A stretch of DNA of 64,000 nt from Pantoea endophytica (GTDB lineage: Bacteria; Pseudomonadota; Gammaproteobacteria; Enterobacterales; Enterobacteriaceae), in assembly GCF_002858935.1 (NCBI RefSeq), contig NZ_PJRT01000025.1:1-64000 (forward strand), in the 5' to 3' direction. Under the pieces are notes generated by a model. It was given only the letters and a program-made list of their open reading frames with translations. It was not told the origin of the DNA and searched no databases. Of this stretch, positions 1 through 9,292 are shown piece after piece. The position numbers were made by a program, and so were the translations under genes. How positions within the stretch are numbered: position 1 is the stretch's first letter; each line of letters starts with the position of its first letter.

Positions 1-144
1 AGACGGGTGCTACGAGGTATGGTGGTACAGCACAAAAGTGGGGGTGATCGACCTGAAGAAAAAGTCGATCACCATGGGTAAAGGATGTTAAAAAGTGTTC
101 ACCATGTCCCCGAACACCTGTTTACCATGTCCCCGGACTGTACA
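1..144 (+). mobile_element. Right end of an insertion sequence (IS481-like), truncated by the window edge
   Basis: Seen: the last codons of a transposase-like frame (2-91) are followed by two copies of ACCATGTCCCCG at 101-112 and 124-135, 23 bp apart, and a terminal TGTACA at 139-144. Directly after it a palindromic repeat resumes in mid-unit (145-170), which gives the right boundary. Repeated motifs near the tip are normal for transposase binding at IS ends. Assignment to the IS481 family is from memory of similar ends and the C-terminal peptide; it is an inference. The left end lies outside the window. Confidence 0.55.
2..91 (+). CDS. Transposase, C-terminal 29 residues only (partial)
   Basis: An open frame enters from the window edge and ends at TAA (89-91). 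The visible peptide contains YEVWWY, then VGVIDLKKKSITMGKGC. Short beta-strand pairs with a G-x-I-D-L pattern are typical of the extreme C-terminus of IS481/IS3-type DDE transposases, after the catalytic core. Nothing of the DDE residues is visible here, so activity cannot be judged. It could also be the tail of another integrase-core protein. The link to an IS end rests on the repeats at 101-144. Confidence 0.45.
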   Translation, partial: DGCYEVWWYSTKVGVIDLKKKSITMGKGC

Positions 145-170
145 CCTGCGGGAGAGGGTTAGGGTGAGGG
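145..170 (+). repeat. Half of a palindromic intergenic repeat next to the IS end
   Basis: CCTGCGGGAGAGGGTTAGGG and the following TGAGGG equal the right part of the full repeat at 4532-4568, whose left arm CCCTCTCCCGC is missing here. The break falls exactly at the proposed IS tip (144), so the IS probably landed in this repeat. The other half should lie on the far side of the IS, outside the window. Confidence 0.6.
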
Positions 171-180
171 AAATCTTTGC

Positions 181-936
181 TCAACCATGTCCTCTAAAGC
201 GTCCCAGCAACTTATAACGCGATCCCGGATACAACAGGCGCGCGTAGGTCACAATCTTGTTGTCGCTCCACGTCTGACGACGAATCAGCAGGCACGGCTC
301 ATGTTCATCCAGCGCCAGATGCTTACGCTGACGCAGATCCGGCAGCACCGCTTCCACAATATGCTCACCAGCGGTCAGCGGCGCAACGCGCATCAAATAG
401 GTGTACGGCGTCAGCTGATGATAATCCTGGCTGAGATAATCCGGCGCCACCAGCGGATTGACCAAACGATCTTCCAGCTGTACCGGCAGATCGTTTTCGT
501 AATGCACAATCAGCGAATGGAACAGCGTTTGCCCGGTGGATAATCCCAGCACCGCCGCCTGTTCCGGATCGGCCTTCATCTGCCCAATCGACAAAATCTT
601 GCAGCTGTGACGATGGCCGCGCTGCGCGATCTCATCGGCGATGTTGTGCACTTCCAGCATCGCAGTGTAGCCCTTCATCTCCGCGACAAAGGTGCCCACG
701 CCCTGCATGCGCACCAGAAAACCCTCGCTGGTGAGTTCACGCAGCGCGCGATTAATAGTCATACGACTGACGCCCAGCTCGTTTACCAGTTCACTTTCAG
801 ACGGCACGCGCTGGTTGGCTTTCCAGTGACCTTCGCGGATTTGGCTGACGATCGCCTGCTTCACCCGCTGGTAAATCGGCGCAGGCTCATCGCCCATCGC
901 CGCAGCCAGCTGTGCTACTGCTGTTTGCTCCGCCAT
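181..936 (-). CDS. hutC: Histidine utilization repressor HutC
   Basis: GntR/HutC-family repressor of histidine catabolism; the known inducer of this family is urocanate. The N-terminus is a winged helix-turn-helix (about residues 20-85, with YQRVKQAIVSQIREGHW and SRMTINRALRELTSEGFLVR), followed by a UTRA effector domain (about 105-240). 251 aa, normal for HutC. The frame is open 21 codons further upstream, but the ATG at 936 is preceded by AGGAACAGG and starts with MAEQ, so it is preferred. Divergent from hutH across a 319 bp spacer carrying three HutC-like sites. Its stop lies only 37 bp from the IS end, so any genes that normally follow hutC (often hutI/hutG) are displaced or lost. Confidence 0.93.
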   Translation of the reverse strand: MAEQTAVAQLAAAMGDEPAPIYQRVKQAIVSQIREGHWKANQRVPSESELVNELGVSRMTINRALRELTSEGFLVRMQGVGTFVAEMKGYTAMLEVHNIADEIAQRGHRHSCKILSIGQMKADPEQAAVLGLSTGQTLFHSLIVHYENDLPVQLEDRLVNPLVAPDYLSQDYHQLTPYTYLMRVAPLTAGEHIVEAVLPDLRQRKHLALDEHEPCLLIRRQTWSDNKIVTYARLLYPGSRYKLLGRFRGHG

Positions 937-987
937 TTCCTGTTCCTTTAAAGAATAATGCCCAAAGTTTACTGTCTCAGCCCGTAA

Positions 988-999
988 ATGTATATACAT
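988..999. promoter_or_regulatory. Candidate HutC autoregulatory operator
   Basis: ATGTATATACAT is a perfect 12 bp palindrome 52 bp upstream of the hutC start. Its core TGTATA..ACA resembles the two CTTGTATAGACA sites nearer hutH. HutC autoregulation is known in Klebsiella and Pseudomonas; the site assignment is inferred from sequence similarity. Confidence 0.5.
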
Positions 1000-1131
1000 C
1001 TAATTGTGCAAGTCGCCCAGTATTGGTGCAGCTTTCGCCCTGCTCAGGTGCAATCCCGCTGCGTTTACACTGCATAACGCGCATTGCGTCGTATTTCACA
1101 GAACAAGAACAATCTGGCATAGCGCTTGCTA

Positions 1132-1145
1132 CTTGTATAGACAAG
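1132..1145. promoter_or_regulatory. HutC operator 1 (hutH-distal)
   Basis: CTTGTATAGACAAG has CTTGT/ACAAG inverted arms around ATAG. The same 12 bases recur at 1234, and the core matches the known HutC operator pattern (TGTATAGACA-like). It lies 110 bp before hutH, where it could control the hutHU promoter. The spacer 937-1255 holds no gene. Confidence 0.7.
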
Positions 1146-1233
1146 ATTAGACACTTATGCTTCACTCATCGCAATCCACGGCAAATCGGACAGCCACATC
1201 GCAAAATATCGGCGTCCCATTCATGCCAGATCA

Positions 1234-1247
1234 CTTGTATAGACAGG
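1234..1247. promoter_or_regulatory. HutC operator 2, overlapping the hutH ribosome binding site
   Basis: CTTGTATAGACAGG repeats operator 1 with one base changed. It runs into the Shine-Dalgarno sequence AGGAG (1245-1249), 6 nt before the hutH ATG. A repressor here would block elongation or transcription close to the start; both copies are followed by AGTAGAC or ATTAGAC, so the conserved unit is about 22 bp long. Confidence 0.68.
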
Positions 1248-1255
1248 AGTAGACT

Positions 1256-2809
1256 ATGTCAGGTTCGGTTCAGGAAATTCGCCTCGTTCCCGGTGAAGTG
1301 GACCTCGTTACCTTGCGCACCATCTATCAAAGCAAGGTAACGCTCACGTTGGCCGATGATGCGCGCGCAGCGATTGCGCGTGCCCATGAAACCGTCGATG
1401 CCATTGTCGCATCCGGCAACGTGGTGTACGGCATCAACACCGGTTTTGGCAAGCTGGCGCAGACGCAGATCCCCTCGGCGCGGCTGGCCGAGCTGCAGCG
1501 CAATCTGGTGCTGTCGCACAGCGTTGGCCTCGGCGATTTGCTGCCGGACAACGTGGCACGTCTGGTGGTCGCGACCAAAATTATCAGCCTGGCGCGCGGT
1601 CACTCTGGCGTGCGTATCGAACTGATTGAAGCGCTGCTGGCGCTGTTCAACGCCGGTGTGATGCCGTGCATCCCGGAGAAAGGTTCGGTGGGCGCGTCAG
1701 GCGATCTGGCCCCGCTGGCACATCTTTCCCTGATGCTGCTGGGCGAAGGTCAGGTACGCGTCGATGGCGAGTTAATCCCCGCGACCGAAGGCTTAGCGCG
1801 CGTTGGCCTGCAGCCGATTGTGCTGGGCCCCAAAGAAGGTCTGGCGCTGCTCAACGGCACGCAGGTTTCGAATGCGCTGGCGCTGCGCGGGCTGTTCGAA
1901 GCGGAAAACCTGTTCGCGGCGGGCCTGATGGCCGGCGCACTGTCGCTGGAAGCGATTAAAGGCTCGGTGAAACCTTACGATGCGCGGATTCACGAAGCGC
2001 GCGGCCAGGTGGGACAGATCAACGTTGCCGCCGCCGTCTCCTCTTTATTAGCCGGCAGTGAAATCCTCGGCTCGCATACTCACTGCGGCCGCGTGCAGGA
2101 TCCCTACTCGATTCGCTGCGTGCCACAGGTGATGGGCGCCTGCCTCGATAACCTGTCGCACGCCGCGCGCGTGTTGCAGATTGAAGCCAACGCCGCCTCC
2201 GATAATCCGCTGGTGTTCAGCGACAGTGGCGATGTGATTTCCGGCGGTAACTTCCACGCCGAGCCGGTGGCCTTCGCCGCTGATATTCTGGCGCTGGCGA
2301 TTGCCGAAATCGGCGCGATCTCCGAGCGCCGTCTGGCGCTGCTGCTGGATACCGGCCTTTCCGGTTTACCGCCGTTTCTCGTCAATGATGGCGGCGTTAA
2401 CTCCGGCTTTATGATTGCGCAGGTCACTGCTGCAGCGCTGGCGTCTGAGAACAAATCGCTGGCGCATCCGGGCAGCGTTGACAGCCTGCCAACCTCCGCT
2501 AACCAGGAAGATCACGTCTCGATGGCGACCTACGCGGCCCGCCGCCTCGGCAGCATGTGCTTCAACACCGCCGCTGTGGTCGGCATTGAGGCGATGGCTG
2601 CGGCACAAGGCATTGATTTCCACCGTCCGCTGCAGAGCTCGCCGACGCTGGAGCAAGAGATGAGCCGCATTCGCGAGAAGGTGGCCTTCCTCGATCACGA
2701 CCGTTTACTGGCGCCGGATATCGAATCCATGCGTCTGTGGGCCAGCGCACCTGCATGGCCTGAATCCCTTACCGCGCTGCTGCCAAGCCAGCGTAAGACT
2801 GTTAATTAA
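1256..2809 (+). CDS. hutH: Histidine ammonia-lyase HutH
   Basis: Converts L-histidine to urocanate and ammonia, the first step of histidine use in the cytoplasm. The MIO prosthetic group forms from Ala-Ser-Gly at 147-149 inside [12 protein letters not shown], and the family signature GINTGFG is at 59-65; [14 protein letters not shown] is conserved in HAL proteins. 517 aa, usual for bacterial HAL (about 510). ATG at 1256 has a good AGGAG. hutU follows after 10 bp, so the two are one operon. Two HutC-like sites upstream indicate repression relieved by urocanate. No odd features. Confidence 0.97.
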   Translation: MSGSVQEIRLVPGEVDLVTLRTIYQSKVTLTLADDARAAIARAHETVDAIVASGNVVYGINTGFGKLAQTQIPSARLAELQRNLVLSHSVGLGDLLPDNVARLVVATKIISLARGHSGVRIELIEALLALFNAGVMPCIPEKGSVGASGDLAPLAHLSLMLLGEGQVRVDGELIPATEGLARVGLQPIVLGPKEGLALLNGTQVSNALALRGLFEAENLFAAGLMAGALSLEAIKGSVKPYDARIHEARGQVGQINVAAAVSSLLAGSEILGSHTHCGRVQDPYSIRCVPQVMGACLDNLSHAARVLQIEANAASDNPLVFSDSGDVISGGNFHAEPVAFAADILALAIAEIGAISERRLALLLDTGLSGLPPFLVNDGGVNSGFMIAQVTAAALASENKSLAHPGSVDSLPTSANQEDHVSMATYAARRLGSMCFNTAAVVGIEAMAAAQGIDFHRPLQSSPTLEQEMSRIREKVAFLDHDRLLAPDIESMRLWASAPAWPESLTALLPSQRKTVN

Positions 2810-2819
2810 GGAATCGATG

Positions 2820-4505
2820 ATGAGCGAAACTTTGACTCAGGCTGTAGCCCGTGAAATCCGTGCGCCGCGCGGTAATGAATTGCACTGCGCCAACTGGTTG
2901 ATTGAAGCGGCTTACCGCATGATCCAGAACAACCTCGATCCTGACGTGGCAGAACGCCCGGAAGATCTGGTGGTGTACGGCGGCATCGGTAAAGCCGCGC
3001 GTAACTGGGAGTGCTTTGAGCAGATCCTGCGTTCGCTGCGCGCCCTGCAGCCGGAAGAGACGCTGCTCATCCAGTCCGGTAAACCGGTGGGCGTGTTCCG
3101 TACGCATGCCGATGCGCCGCGCGTGCTGCTGGCTAACTCGAATCTGGTGCCGCATTGGGCCAATTGGGATCACTTCCACGAGCTGGATCAAAAAGGCCTG
3201 ATGATGTACGGCCAGATGACCGCCGGTTCGTGGATCTACATCGGTGCGCAGGGCATCGTGCAAGGTACCTTCGAAACCTTCGCTGAAGCGGGTCGTCAGC
3301 ATTACGACAGCGATCTCAGCGGCCGCTGGATCCTCACCGCCGGTTTAGGCGGCATGGGCGGCGCACAACCGCTGGCGGGTGTGTTGGCCGGTGCCAGCGT
3401 GCTGGCGATTGAGTGCCAGGAATCACGTATCGATTTCCGCATCCGCACCCGCTACGTCGACCACAAAGCCTATACGCTGGACGAAGCACTGGCGCTGATT
3501 GATCAGGCCAACAAAGAGAAGCGTGCCATTTCTGTTGGTCTGCTGGGCAACGCCGCTGAAATCGTGCCGGAGCTGGTGAAACGTGCCAAAGCGGGCGGCA
3601 TGAAGCCGGACATCGTCACCGATCAGACCTCAGCACACGATCCGATTAACGGTTATCTGCCGGTCGGCTGGGATCTGGCGCGCTGGGAAGCCGAGCGTGT
3701 CAGCAACCCGAAAGCGGTGGAGAAAGCCGCGCGCGCCTCAATGGCGGTACATGTGCAGGCGATGCTGGATTTCCATCACATGGGCGTCCCGACCGTGGAT
3801 TACGGCAATAACATCCGTCAGGTGGCGCTGGATGAGGGCGTGAAAAACGCCTTCGATTTCCCGGGTTTTGTGCCGGCCTATATTCGCCCGCTGTTCTGCG
3901 AAGGCAAAGGCCCGTTCCGTTGGGTGGCGCTGTCAGGTGATGCGGAAGATATCTACAAAACCGATGCCAAGCTGAAAGAGCTGTTCCCGGATCACCAGAA
4001 TCTGCACCGCTGGCTCGACATGGCGCAGGAGCGTATCGCCTTCCAGGGCTTACCGGCGCGTATCTGCTGGCTGGGTCTCGGCGAGCGCCACAAAGCGGCG
4101 CTGGCGTTCAACGAAATGGTGCGTAACGGCGAGCTGAAAGCGCCGATCGTCATCGGTCGCGACCATCTGGATTGCGGTTCCGTGGCGTCACCGAACCGTG
4201 AAACCGAAGCGATGAAAGACGGCTCGGATGCGGTATCCGATTGGCCGCTGCTCAATGCCCTGCTGAACACCGCAGGCGGCGCGACCTGGGTGAGTCTGCA
4301 TCATGGCGGCGGCGTCGGCATGGGCTTCTCGCAGCACTCCGGCGTGGTGATTGTATGTGACGGCAGCAAAGAAGCCGATGCGCGTCTGGGCCGCGTGCTG
4401 TGGAACGATCCGGCCACCGGCGTAATGCGTCACGCGGATGCCGGTTACGAATTAGCGCAAAGCTGCGCGCAGGAGCACGGTATCAACCTGCCGATGCAGA
4501 AATAA
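2820..4505 (+). CDS. hutU: Urocanate hydratase HutU
   Basis: Urocanase; hydrates urocanate to imidazolonepropionate using tightly bound NAD+. [10 protein letters not shown] (175-184) is the nucleotide-binding segment, and Cys416 lies in the signature [35 protein letters not shown] and [11 protein letters not shown] are also conserved. 561 aa, standard length. Two ATGs are adjacent (2817 and 2820); AAGGAA at 2808-2813 is better spaced to the second. Translationally linked to hutH. The next enzymes, imidazolonepropionase (HutI) and formimidoylglutamase (HutG), are not found in the window. Confidence 0.97.
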   Translation: MSETLTQAVAREIRAPRGNELHCANWLIEAAYRMIQNNLDPDVAERPEDLVVYGGIGKAARNWECFEQILRSLRALQPEETLLIQSGKPVGVFRTHADAPRVLLANSNLVPHWANWDHFHELDQKGLMMYGQMTAGSWIYIGAQGIVQGTFETFAEAGRQHYDSDLSGRWILTAGLGGMGGAQPLAGVLAGASVLAIECQESRIDFRIRTRYVDHKAYTLDEALALIDQANKEKRAISVGLLGNAAEIVPELVKRAKAGGMKPDIVTDQTSAHDPINGYLPVGWDLARWEAERVSNPKAVEKAARASMAVHVQAMLDFHHMGVPTVDYGNNIRQVALDEGVKNAFDFPGFVPAYIRPLFCEGKGPFRWVALSGDAEDIYKTDAKLKELFPDHQNLHRWLDMAQERIAFQGLPARICWLGLGERHKAALAFNEMVRNGELKAPIVIGRDHLDCGSVASPNRETEAMKDGSDAVSDWPLLNALLNTAGGATWVSLHHGGGVGMGFSQHSGVVIVCDGSKEADARLGRVLWNDPATGVMRHADAGYELAQSCAQEHGINLPMQK

Positions 4506-4531
4506 CGTTCAACCCGCGCACGCCGATCAAT

Positions 4532-4638
4532 CCCCTCTCCCGCCTGCGGGAGAGGGTTAGGGTGAGGGACAGCGCGCACCTTTCAACATTGTGCAGCATT
4601 CCCCTGATCCCAGCCTTCTCCCGCAAGCGGGAGAAGGC
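4532..4638. repeat. Two palindromic repeat units downstream of hutU
   Basis: The first unit (4532-4568) has 11-bp arms CCCTCTCCCGC / GCGGGAGAGGG (4533-4556) and the tail TTAGGGTGAGGG. The second (4613-4638) has 12-bp arms GCCTTCTCCCGC / GCGGGAGAAGGC. They fill the 276 bp gap between hutU and the M20 gene and may act as transcript ends or 3' stabilisers. Family members also occur at 145-170 and 61476-61501. Confidence 0.75.
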
Positions 4639-4781
4639 GCTCACCAGCCCATTCGCTATATTCCATTCCGCTATACCCTATAGCCAAATTATTCCGTTCC
4701 GCGATAGACGCCGCCATACGCTTGCCACTACAGTAAATACATTATTTTGCAGCTCACGCTGCTAATGGAGAGTCTTACCTT

Positions 4782-5939
4782 ATGAGCCTGCCTGCTGCAC
4801 TGCTGGAAAACGCCCTCAACTGGCGTCGTCAGTTACACCAACATCCTGAGCTTGGTTACCAGGAGCAGCAGACCAGCGAGCTCGTCGCACAGGTCCTCAC
4901 CGAGGCCGGATTACAGGTATTTCGTGGCTTAGCGGGCACCGGCGTAATCGGCACCTTAGAGAACGGTCCCGGCCCGGTTATTGGTCTGCGCGCCGATATG
5001 GATGCGCTGCCGATCACCGAAAAAGGCGCGCCGCAGTGGAAGTCGCAAAAAGCCGGCGTCATGCACGCCTGCGGCCATGATGGTCACACTTCTATTCTGC
5101 TGGCGGCGGCTTGTCAGCTGGCGGCTACGCGTAACTTCAGCGGCACCATTCACTTCATCTTCCAGCCCGCCGAAGAGAATCTCGGTGGCGCGCGCAAGAT
5201 GGTGGAAGAAGGCCTGTTCCAGCGCTTCCCGATGGATGCGGTTTACGCCATGCACAACTGGCCGGGCATGCCGGTGGGCACGCTGGCGGTGAATCCGGAT
5301 GCGATGATGGCGTCACTCGACTCGTTCGAAATTACGCTGCACGGTAAAAGCTGCCATGCGGCGATGCCGGAAAGCGGGGCCGATCCCATGGTGGTTGCTG
5401 CCGAGCTGATTCTGGCGCTGCAAACCATTCCGTCGCGTCGTCTGTCGCCACTGGCTTCGGCGGTGGTGAGCGTGACGCAGATTCACGGCGGCGAAGCGAT
5501 TAACGTCATTCCTGAGCAGATTGTGTTGCGCGGCACGGTGCGATGTTTGCAGACCGACGTGCGTAATCGCGTGCGCGGTCTGATTGAGGATTTTGTCACG
5601 ACGTTGCCGCGCCCGTTTGGCGTCAGCGGCGAGATTCACTGGTATCCCGGTTATCCTGTCACCGCCAATCATGCGGAGCAAGCCGAACAGGTGCGTGCGG
5701 TGGCGGTTGATGTGCTTGGCGAGGCGCAGGTGCATTGGCAGGTGAACCCTTCAATGGCTTCGGAAGATTTTGCCTGCATGCTGCAAGCCTGCCCCGGCGC
5801 CTATTTCTGGCTGGGTGCCGATGGCGCAACGCCGTCCGCACCGCTGCATAACGCCAATTACGACTTTAATGATGAGCTGCTGCCGATTGGTATTACCTTC
5901 TGGCAGCAGTTGGTAGAGCGCGTGCTGGCGAAAGCGTGA
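4782..5939 (+). CDS. M20D amidohydrolase (hippurate hydrolase/aminoacylase type)
   Basis: Zinc-dependent cytoplasmic amidohydrolase that cleaves N-acyl amino acids or related amides; the substrate is not readable from sequence. Metal-binding elements of the M20D family are present: GLRADMDALPI (68-78), HACGHDGH (95-102), and the Glu pair in FQPAEEN (131-132). 385 aa, the usual length (380-400). ATG at 4782 follows a purine-rich GGAGAG. It lies 276 bp after hutU with hairpin repeats between, so it is probably a separate unit, though same-strand placement suggests a link with nitrogen-compound catabolism. Alternatives in the family are IAA-amino acid hydrolase and N-acetyldiaminopimelate deacetylase. 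Confidence 0.85.
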   Translation: MSLPAALLENALNWRRQLHQHPELGYQEQQTSELVAQVLTEAGLQVFRGLAGTGVIGTLENGPGPVIGLRADMDALPITEKGAPQWKSQKAGVMHACGHDGHTSILLAAACQLAATRNFSGTIHFIFQPAEENLGGARKMVEEGLFQRFPMDAVYAMHNWPGMPVGTLAVNPDAMMASLDSFEITLHGKSCHAAMPESGADPMVVAAELILALQTIPSRRLSPLASAVVSVTQIHGGEAINVIPEQIVLRGTVRCLQTDVRNRVRGLIEDFVTTLPRPFGVSGEIHWYPGYPVTANHAEQAEQVRAVAVDVLGEAQVHWQVNPSMASEDFACMLQACPGAYFWLGADGATPSAPLHNANYDFNDELLPIGITFWQQLVERVLAKA

Positions 5940-5943
5940 GGGC

Positions 5944-6054
5944 GGTCGCCAGGAATGGCGGATGCTTGCTCGTGCCGTCGCGGCGCAATTTATTGCGCAA
6001 TCGCTGGATGGCGACATTGCCGCCATTGAACAGCGCGATTAATCGCGCCGCTAC
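5944..6054. repeat. Composite palindromic repeat between the M20 gene and ybiB
   Basis: An outer inverted pair, 5977-5998 and 6033-6054, carries the motif GTAGCGGCGCAATTTATTGC in diverged form (GTCGCGGCGC... and ...GCGCCGCTAC). Short GGTCGCCA/ATGGCGAC-type units lie at 5944 and between the arms. The genes on both sides converge, so it may also serve as a two-way terminator. Same family as 44562-44624 and 51103-51163. Confidence 0.7.
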
Positions 6055-6102
6055 AGCTTGTGTGCGCTGTAAATGAGGCGCTTAATTCAATGGCTTTATT
6101 CT

Positions 6103-7071
6103 TCACATCCCCGCCAACTGTAACTTCACTTCTGCATCCGCCAGGCTAGCCGATTCACCGGTCGCCATCAAACAACACGCCAGCTGCAAACGCAGCGCCT
6201 GCGGCACCGCGCGTTCCCCGGCTAATACCTGATTGATCCACGCGGCGGTGTCCTGTGCGCTTTTGCTTTCCGGCAGTTCCACACTGACTTCCGGCTGGCG
6301 CTCAACCCACACTTCCGCTTCTGCACCCGCGCCACGAATGTAGTTAATCGCCGGGCAGCGCTGCGGATTGGCATACACCTCGCCTTCGGTCCCGTTGAGC
6401 AGAATCGCCGGTGCATCGATATCCTGGAAGAATTTCCCCACGCGCGGCACATATTCCGGATGCGAGACGCTGGCCAGGCGCAGCGCAGCACGTTCGGCAA
6501 ACGGCGTCGCCAGTTTCGCCAGCGTATGCGCGCTGTTACGCACGCCCATGCGCCAGCGCAGCGACAGCTGCTGCGCCATTGGCGCACACAGATGGTCGAT
6601 GGTGATAAACGCCAGTTCGCCGTTATCCAGCTTCGCCTGCGCCTGTGCGGCGGAGGTGACAGGCGCGATGTCCAGCGCTGCCAGCACCGCTTCGGTGGTG
6701 ATGCGCGTAGGATCGTCGCTGACGCCGTGCAGCAGCACCGGGAAGCCCAGCTTCACCAGCAGCAGCGCCAGCAGCGGCGTCAGATTGCCCTGACGACGCG
6801 CGCCGTTGTAGCTGGGAATGACAATCGGCATGGGACGATGAGCGGGTGCCTGCAACTGCATCATTTGCTGCTGCATCGCGTGATAAAAACCGCGCATCTC
6901 CTCTTCGCCTTCGCCCTTGATGCGCAGCGCAATCAGCACGCCACCCAGCTCCAGCTCCGGCACGTCACCGGCCAGCATCGCGCTGTAGAGCGCCTGCGCG
7001 GTGGCGAAATCGATATCGCGCGCGTGATTTTTACCGCGCCCAATCTCTTTAATAATTTTATTCAGTTCCAT
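6103..7071 (-). CDS. ybiB: YbiB/TrpD2-family nucleic acid-binding protein
   Basis: 322 aa, close to E. coli YbiB (320). The fold is that of anthranilate phosphoribosyltransferases (TrpD2 subfamily), but E. coli YbiB has been described as a nucleic acid-binding, SOS-linked protein rather than a biosynthetic enzyme. Visible: an N-terminal helical domain (MELNKIIKEIGRGKNHARDI), then IPSYNGARRQGNLTPLLALL and FITIDHLCAPMAQ. It lies 53 bp downstream of dinG on the same strand, the E. coli order, so it should be co-transcribed under LexA control. Name and role are taken from the family and synteny. Confidence 0.88.
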   Translation of the reverse strand: MELNKIIKEIGRGKNHARDIDFATAQALYSAMLAGDVPELELGGVLIALRIKGEGEEEMRGFYHAMQQQMMQLQAPAHRPMPIVIPSYNGARRQGNLTPLLALLLVKLGFPVLLHGVSDDPTRITTEAVLAALDIAPVTSAAQAQAKLDNGELAFITIDHLCAPMAQQLSLRWRMGVRNSAHTLAKLATPFAERAALRLASVSHPEYVPRVGKFFQDIDAPAILLNGTEGEVYANPQRCPAINYIRGAGAEAEVWVERQPEVSVELPESKSAQDTAAWINQVLAGERAVPQALRLQLACCLMATGESASLADAEVKLQLAGM

Positions 7072-7124
7072 CAGGCATTCCCGCTTCCAGGGCGCGCCGC
7101 CGTGCGGCTGCCAAAAATTGATCG

Positions 7125-9269
7125 TTAGATTTTCTTACTGCGACGTTTTTTCGTCTTGTCACTGCTGGCTTCCGGCATCGGCGGTTGCTCAATCGGGAAC
7201 ACCGGTAGCGCGGCCAGCAGTCGGCTGCCATAGGCTTTGTTGAGCAGGCGGCGATCGTAAATCACGATTTCGCCAAAGCAGCTGTGGCTGCGAATCAAGC
7301 GTCCTACCTGCTGAATCAAGGTAAAGGAGGCGCTCGGCAAGCTCTGCACTTCGAACGGATAGCGTTTCAGGCTCTTCAGCCATTCGCCCTCGGTCAAAAT
7401 TACCGGACTGTCTACCGGTGGAAAAGCGATTTTATGGATATGCACCTGCGACAGCAGATCGCCTTTCAAATCCAACCCTTCGGCGAACGATTGCAGCCCG
7501 ACCAGAATACTGATTTTACCGGCTTCGACGCGTTCACGATGCAGCGCCACCAGGCGCGAACGCGGCTGATCGCCCTGCACCAGCATCGACAGGCGCAGAT
7601 CAGGAATATGTGCGACAAACTGCTGCATCGCGCGGCCGCTGGCGAACAGCACCAGCACCCCTTTGTGCTTCTCTTCGGCGATCTGCTGGCGGAAAAAGCG
7701 CGCCATCTCGGCAATGTGCTCCGCTTCCTGCGCCATCTGCGGTTCAAACTGCATCTGCGGAATCACCAGCTTGCCCTGGTCGATATGGTTAAACGGTGAA
7801 TCCAGTGCCACAAAGCGGTCGCCGGCTTTCTCACTCAGGCCGGACATTTCCTGCAAACGGTTGAAGCTGTTGAGCGAGCGCAAAGTGGCTGACGTCACCA
7901 CCACATGCGGGATTTTGCGCCACAGGATTTTTTCCAGCTGATCGCTCACGCGAATGCCCGCGCAGTGGAACAGCAGATGCGCCTGGCCTTCTCGGATCTC
8001 ACGCGTAATCCACTTCGACACCGGCGCATTGGAAGCTTTCTCCATCGCCGCCAGCCGCCACAGTTTGCTGATCGACTCGAACCAGCCGAAGTGGCGATTG
8101 AGCTGAATGATAGCTTTATGCAGCCGCATGATATCGGCTTTCCCGGTTTGCTCGCCCAACTCGTTGAGCAGGCCTTCGCTTAAGCCGCGCAGCGCGTCAC
8201 TCAGCTTGAACAGCCGCGCGCACAGGCTCAGTAGCTCTTCCGGCAATTCACCCAGAACAAAGCGGAACTCGCCCGGCTGATTATGGCCCGGCAGCAGTGG
8301 ATTGAGCGCATCGCACAGGATCTGCAGCAGCTCGCGCATCTCATCGCAGTGACCTTTCAGGCGCTCCGGGTTGGTGAGCGGCGGCGGCGATTTTGGGCGG
8401 AACTGCGCCATGATGGTTTCCACCAGCCGCACAAACAGATCGAGCTGCAAACTGCTCCAGCCGGGCGTGATCTCCGCGCTCATCTCCAGCGCATCGCGCG
8501 CCACTTCCGGCAGATGATGGCCTTCGTCCAGCACCAGCATCAGGTTTTTCGCCGGTGGCAGCACCGATTCATTCTCCATCGCCGCCATCACCAACGCATG
8601 GTTGGCGACCACCACATCCGCCTGCTCAATTTCGCGACGCGCGACAAAGAACGGGCATTCACGATACCAGCGGCAGTGATGGCCAAGGCAGTTGGCTTTG
8701 TCGGTGGAGAGGCGTTGCCACAAGCTGTCCTCAATGTTGACATCGGTGTGATCGCGCAAGCCATCCCAGCGGTAGCTACTGAGCTGCTTCTCTAGCTTGG
8801 CGCAGAATTTCTGCTCCTCTTTCGAGCCGGTGACTGCCTCTTCATCCAGATAGAGCAGCAAATCGCCCTGCTGATCTTCGGTCGCCGCCAGCGCCGCAAG
8901 GTTGCGCGGACAAACATAGCGTCCACGGCCAAAGGCGGCAGTAAAAGTGAGATCGGGGATGATTTTCTTCAGCAGCGGCAGATCCTTGCTGAAGATCTGG
9001 TCCTGCAACGCCACGTTGGCGGTGCTGATCACCAGCCGCTTCTCCTCGGCGCGGCTCACCGCAATACCGGGAATCAAATAAGAGAGAGTTTTGCCGACGC
9101 CGGTGGGCGCTTCAATCGCCAGATGACGACCTTCGTCACCGGCCAGACTTTTCGCCACTTCGGCAATCATCTGGCGCTGCGGCGCGCGCGGGATAAAGTC
9201 AGGAACCTGCTGCTGCAGCGCCTTATACCATTGCGCAATCTGGCTTTTTATCGCTGCTGTCAGGGCCAT
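7125..9269 (-). CDS. dinG: ATP-dependent DNA helicase DinG
   Basis: SOS-induced superfamily 2 helicase (XPD-like, 5' to 3') with a 4Fe-4S cluster; acts on R-loops and forked DNA. Walker A EAPTGVGKT at 53-61, DEGH box at 248-251, cluster cysteines C120, C194, C199 and C205 at the same positions as in E. coli DinG, motif V/VI region QQVGRLIRS near the end. 714 aa (E. coli 716). The C-terminus is basic (KTKKRRSKKI). A LexA box lies 23 bp upstream. ybiB follows in the same transcript. Confidence 0.97.
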   Translation of the reverse strand: MALTAAIKSQIAQWYKALQQQVPDFIPRAPQRQMIAEVAKSLAGDEGRHLAIEAPTGVGKTLSYLIPGIAVSRAEEKRLVISTANVALQDQIFSKDLPLLKKIIPDLTFTAAFGRGRYVCPRNLAALAATEDQQGDLLLYLDEEAVTGSKEEQKFCAKLEKQLSSYRWDGLRDHTDVNIEDSLWQRLSTDKANCLGHHCRWYRECPFFVARREIEQADVVVANHALVMAAMENESVLPPAKNLMLVLDEGHHLPEVARDALEMSAEITPGWSSLQLDLFVRLVETIMAQFRPKSPPPLTNPERLKGHCDEMRELLQILCDALNPLLPGHNQPGEFRFVLGELPEELLSLCARLFKLSDALRGLSEGLLNELGEQTGKADIMRLHKAIIQLNRHFGWFESISKLWRLAAMEKASNAPVSKWITREIREGQAHLLFHCAGIRVSDQLEKILWRKIPHVVVTSATLRSLNSFNRLQEMSGLSEKAGDRFVALDSPFNHIDQGKLVIPQMQFEPQMAQEAEHIAEMARFFRQQIAEEKHKGVLVLFASGRAMQQFVAHIPDLRLSMLVQGDQPRSRLVALHRERVEAGKISILVGLQSFAEGLDLKGDLLSQVHIHKIAFPPVDSPVILTEGEWLKSLKRYPFEVQSLPSASFTLIQQVGRLIRSHSCFGEIVIYDRRLLNKAYGSRLLAALPVFPIEQPPMPEASSDKTKKRRSKKI

Positions 9270-9292
9270 TTTCGTTACTGTTTGCTGAATTG

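Noticed and set aside
181..192. Third copy of the IS-end motif (CAACCATGTCC) just inside hutC
   Set aside because: It is within the hutC stop region, lies beyond the proposed IS tip and is only a partial match; probably chance.
6460..7128. 222-codon plus-strand frame
   Set aside because: Antisense to ybiB, rich in Arg, Gln and His, no start signal.
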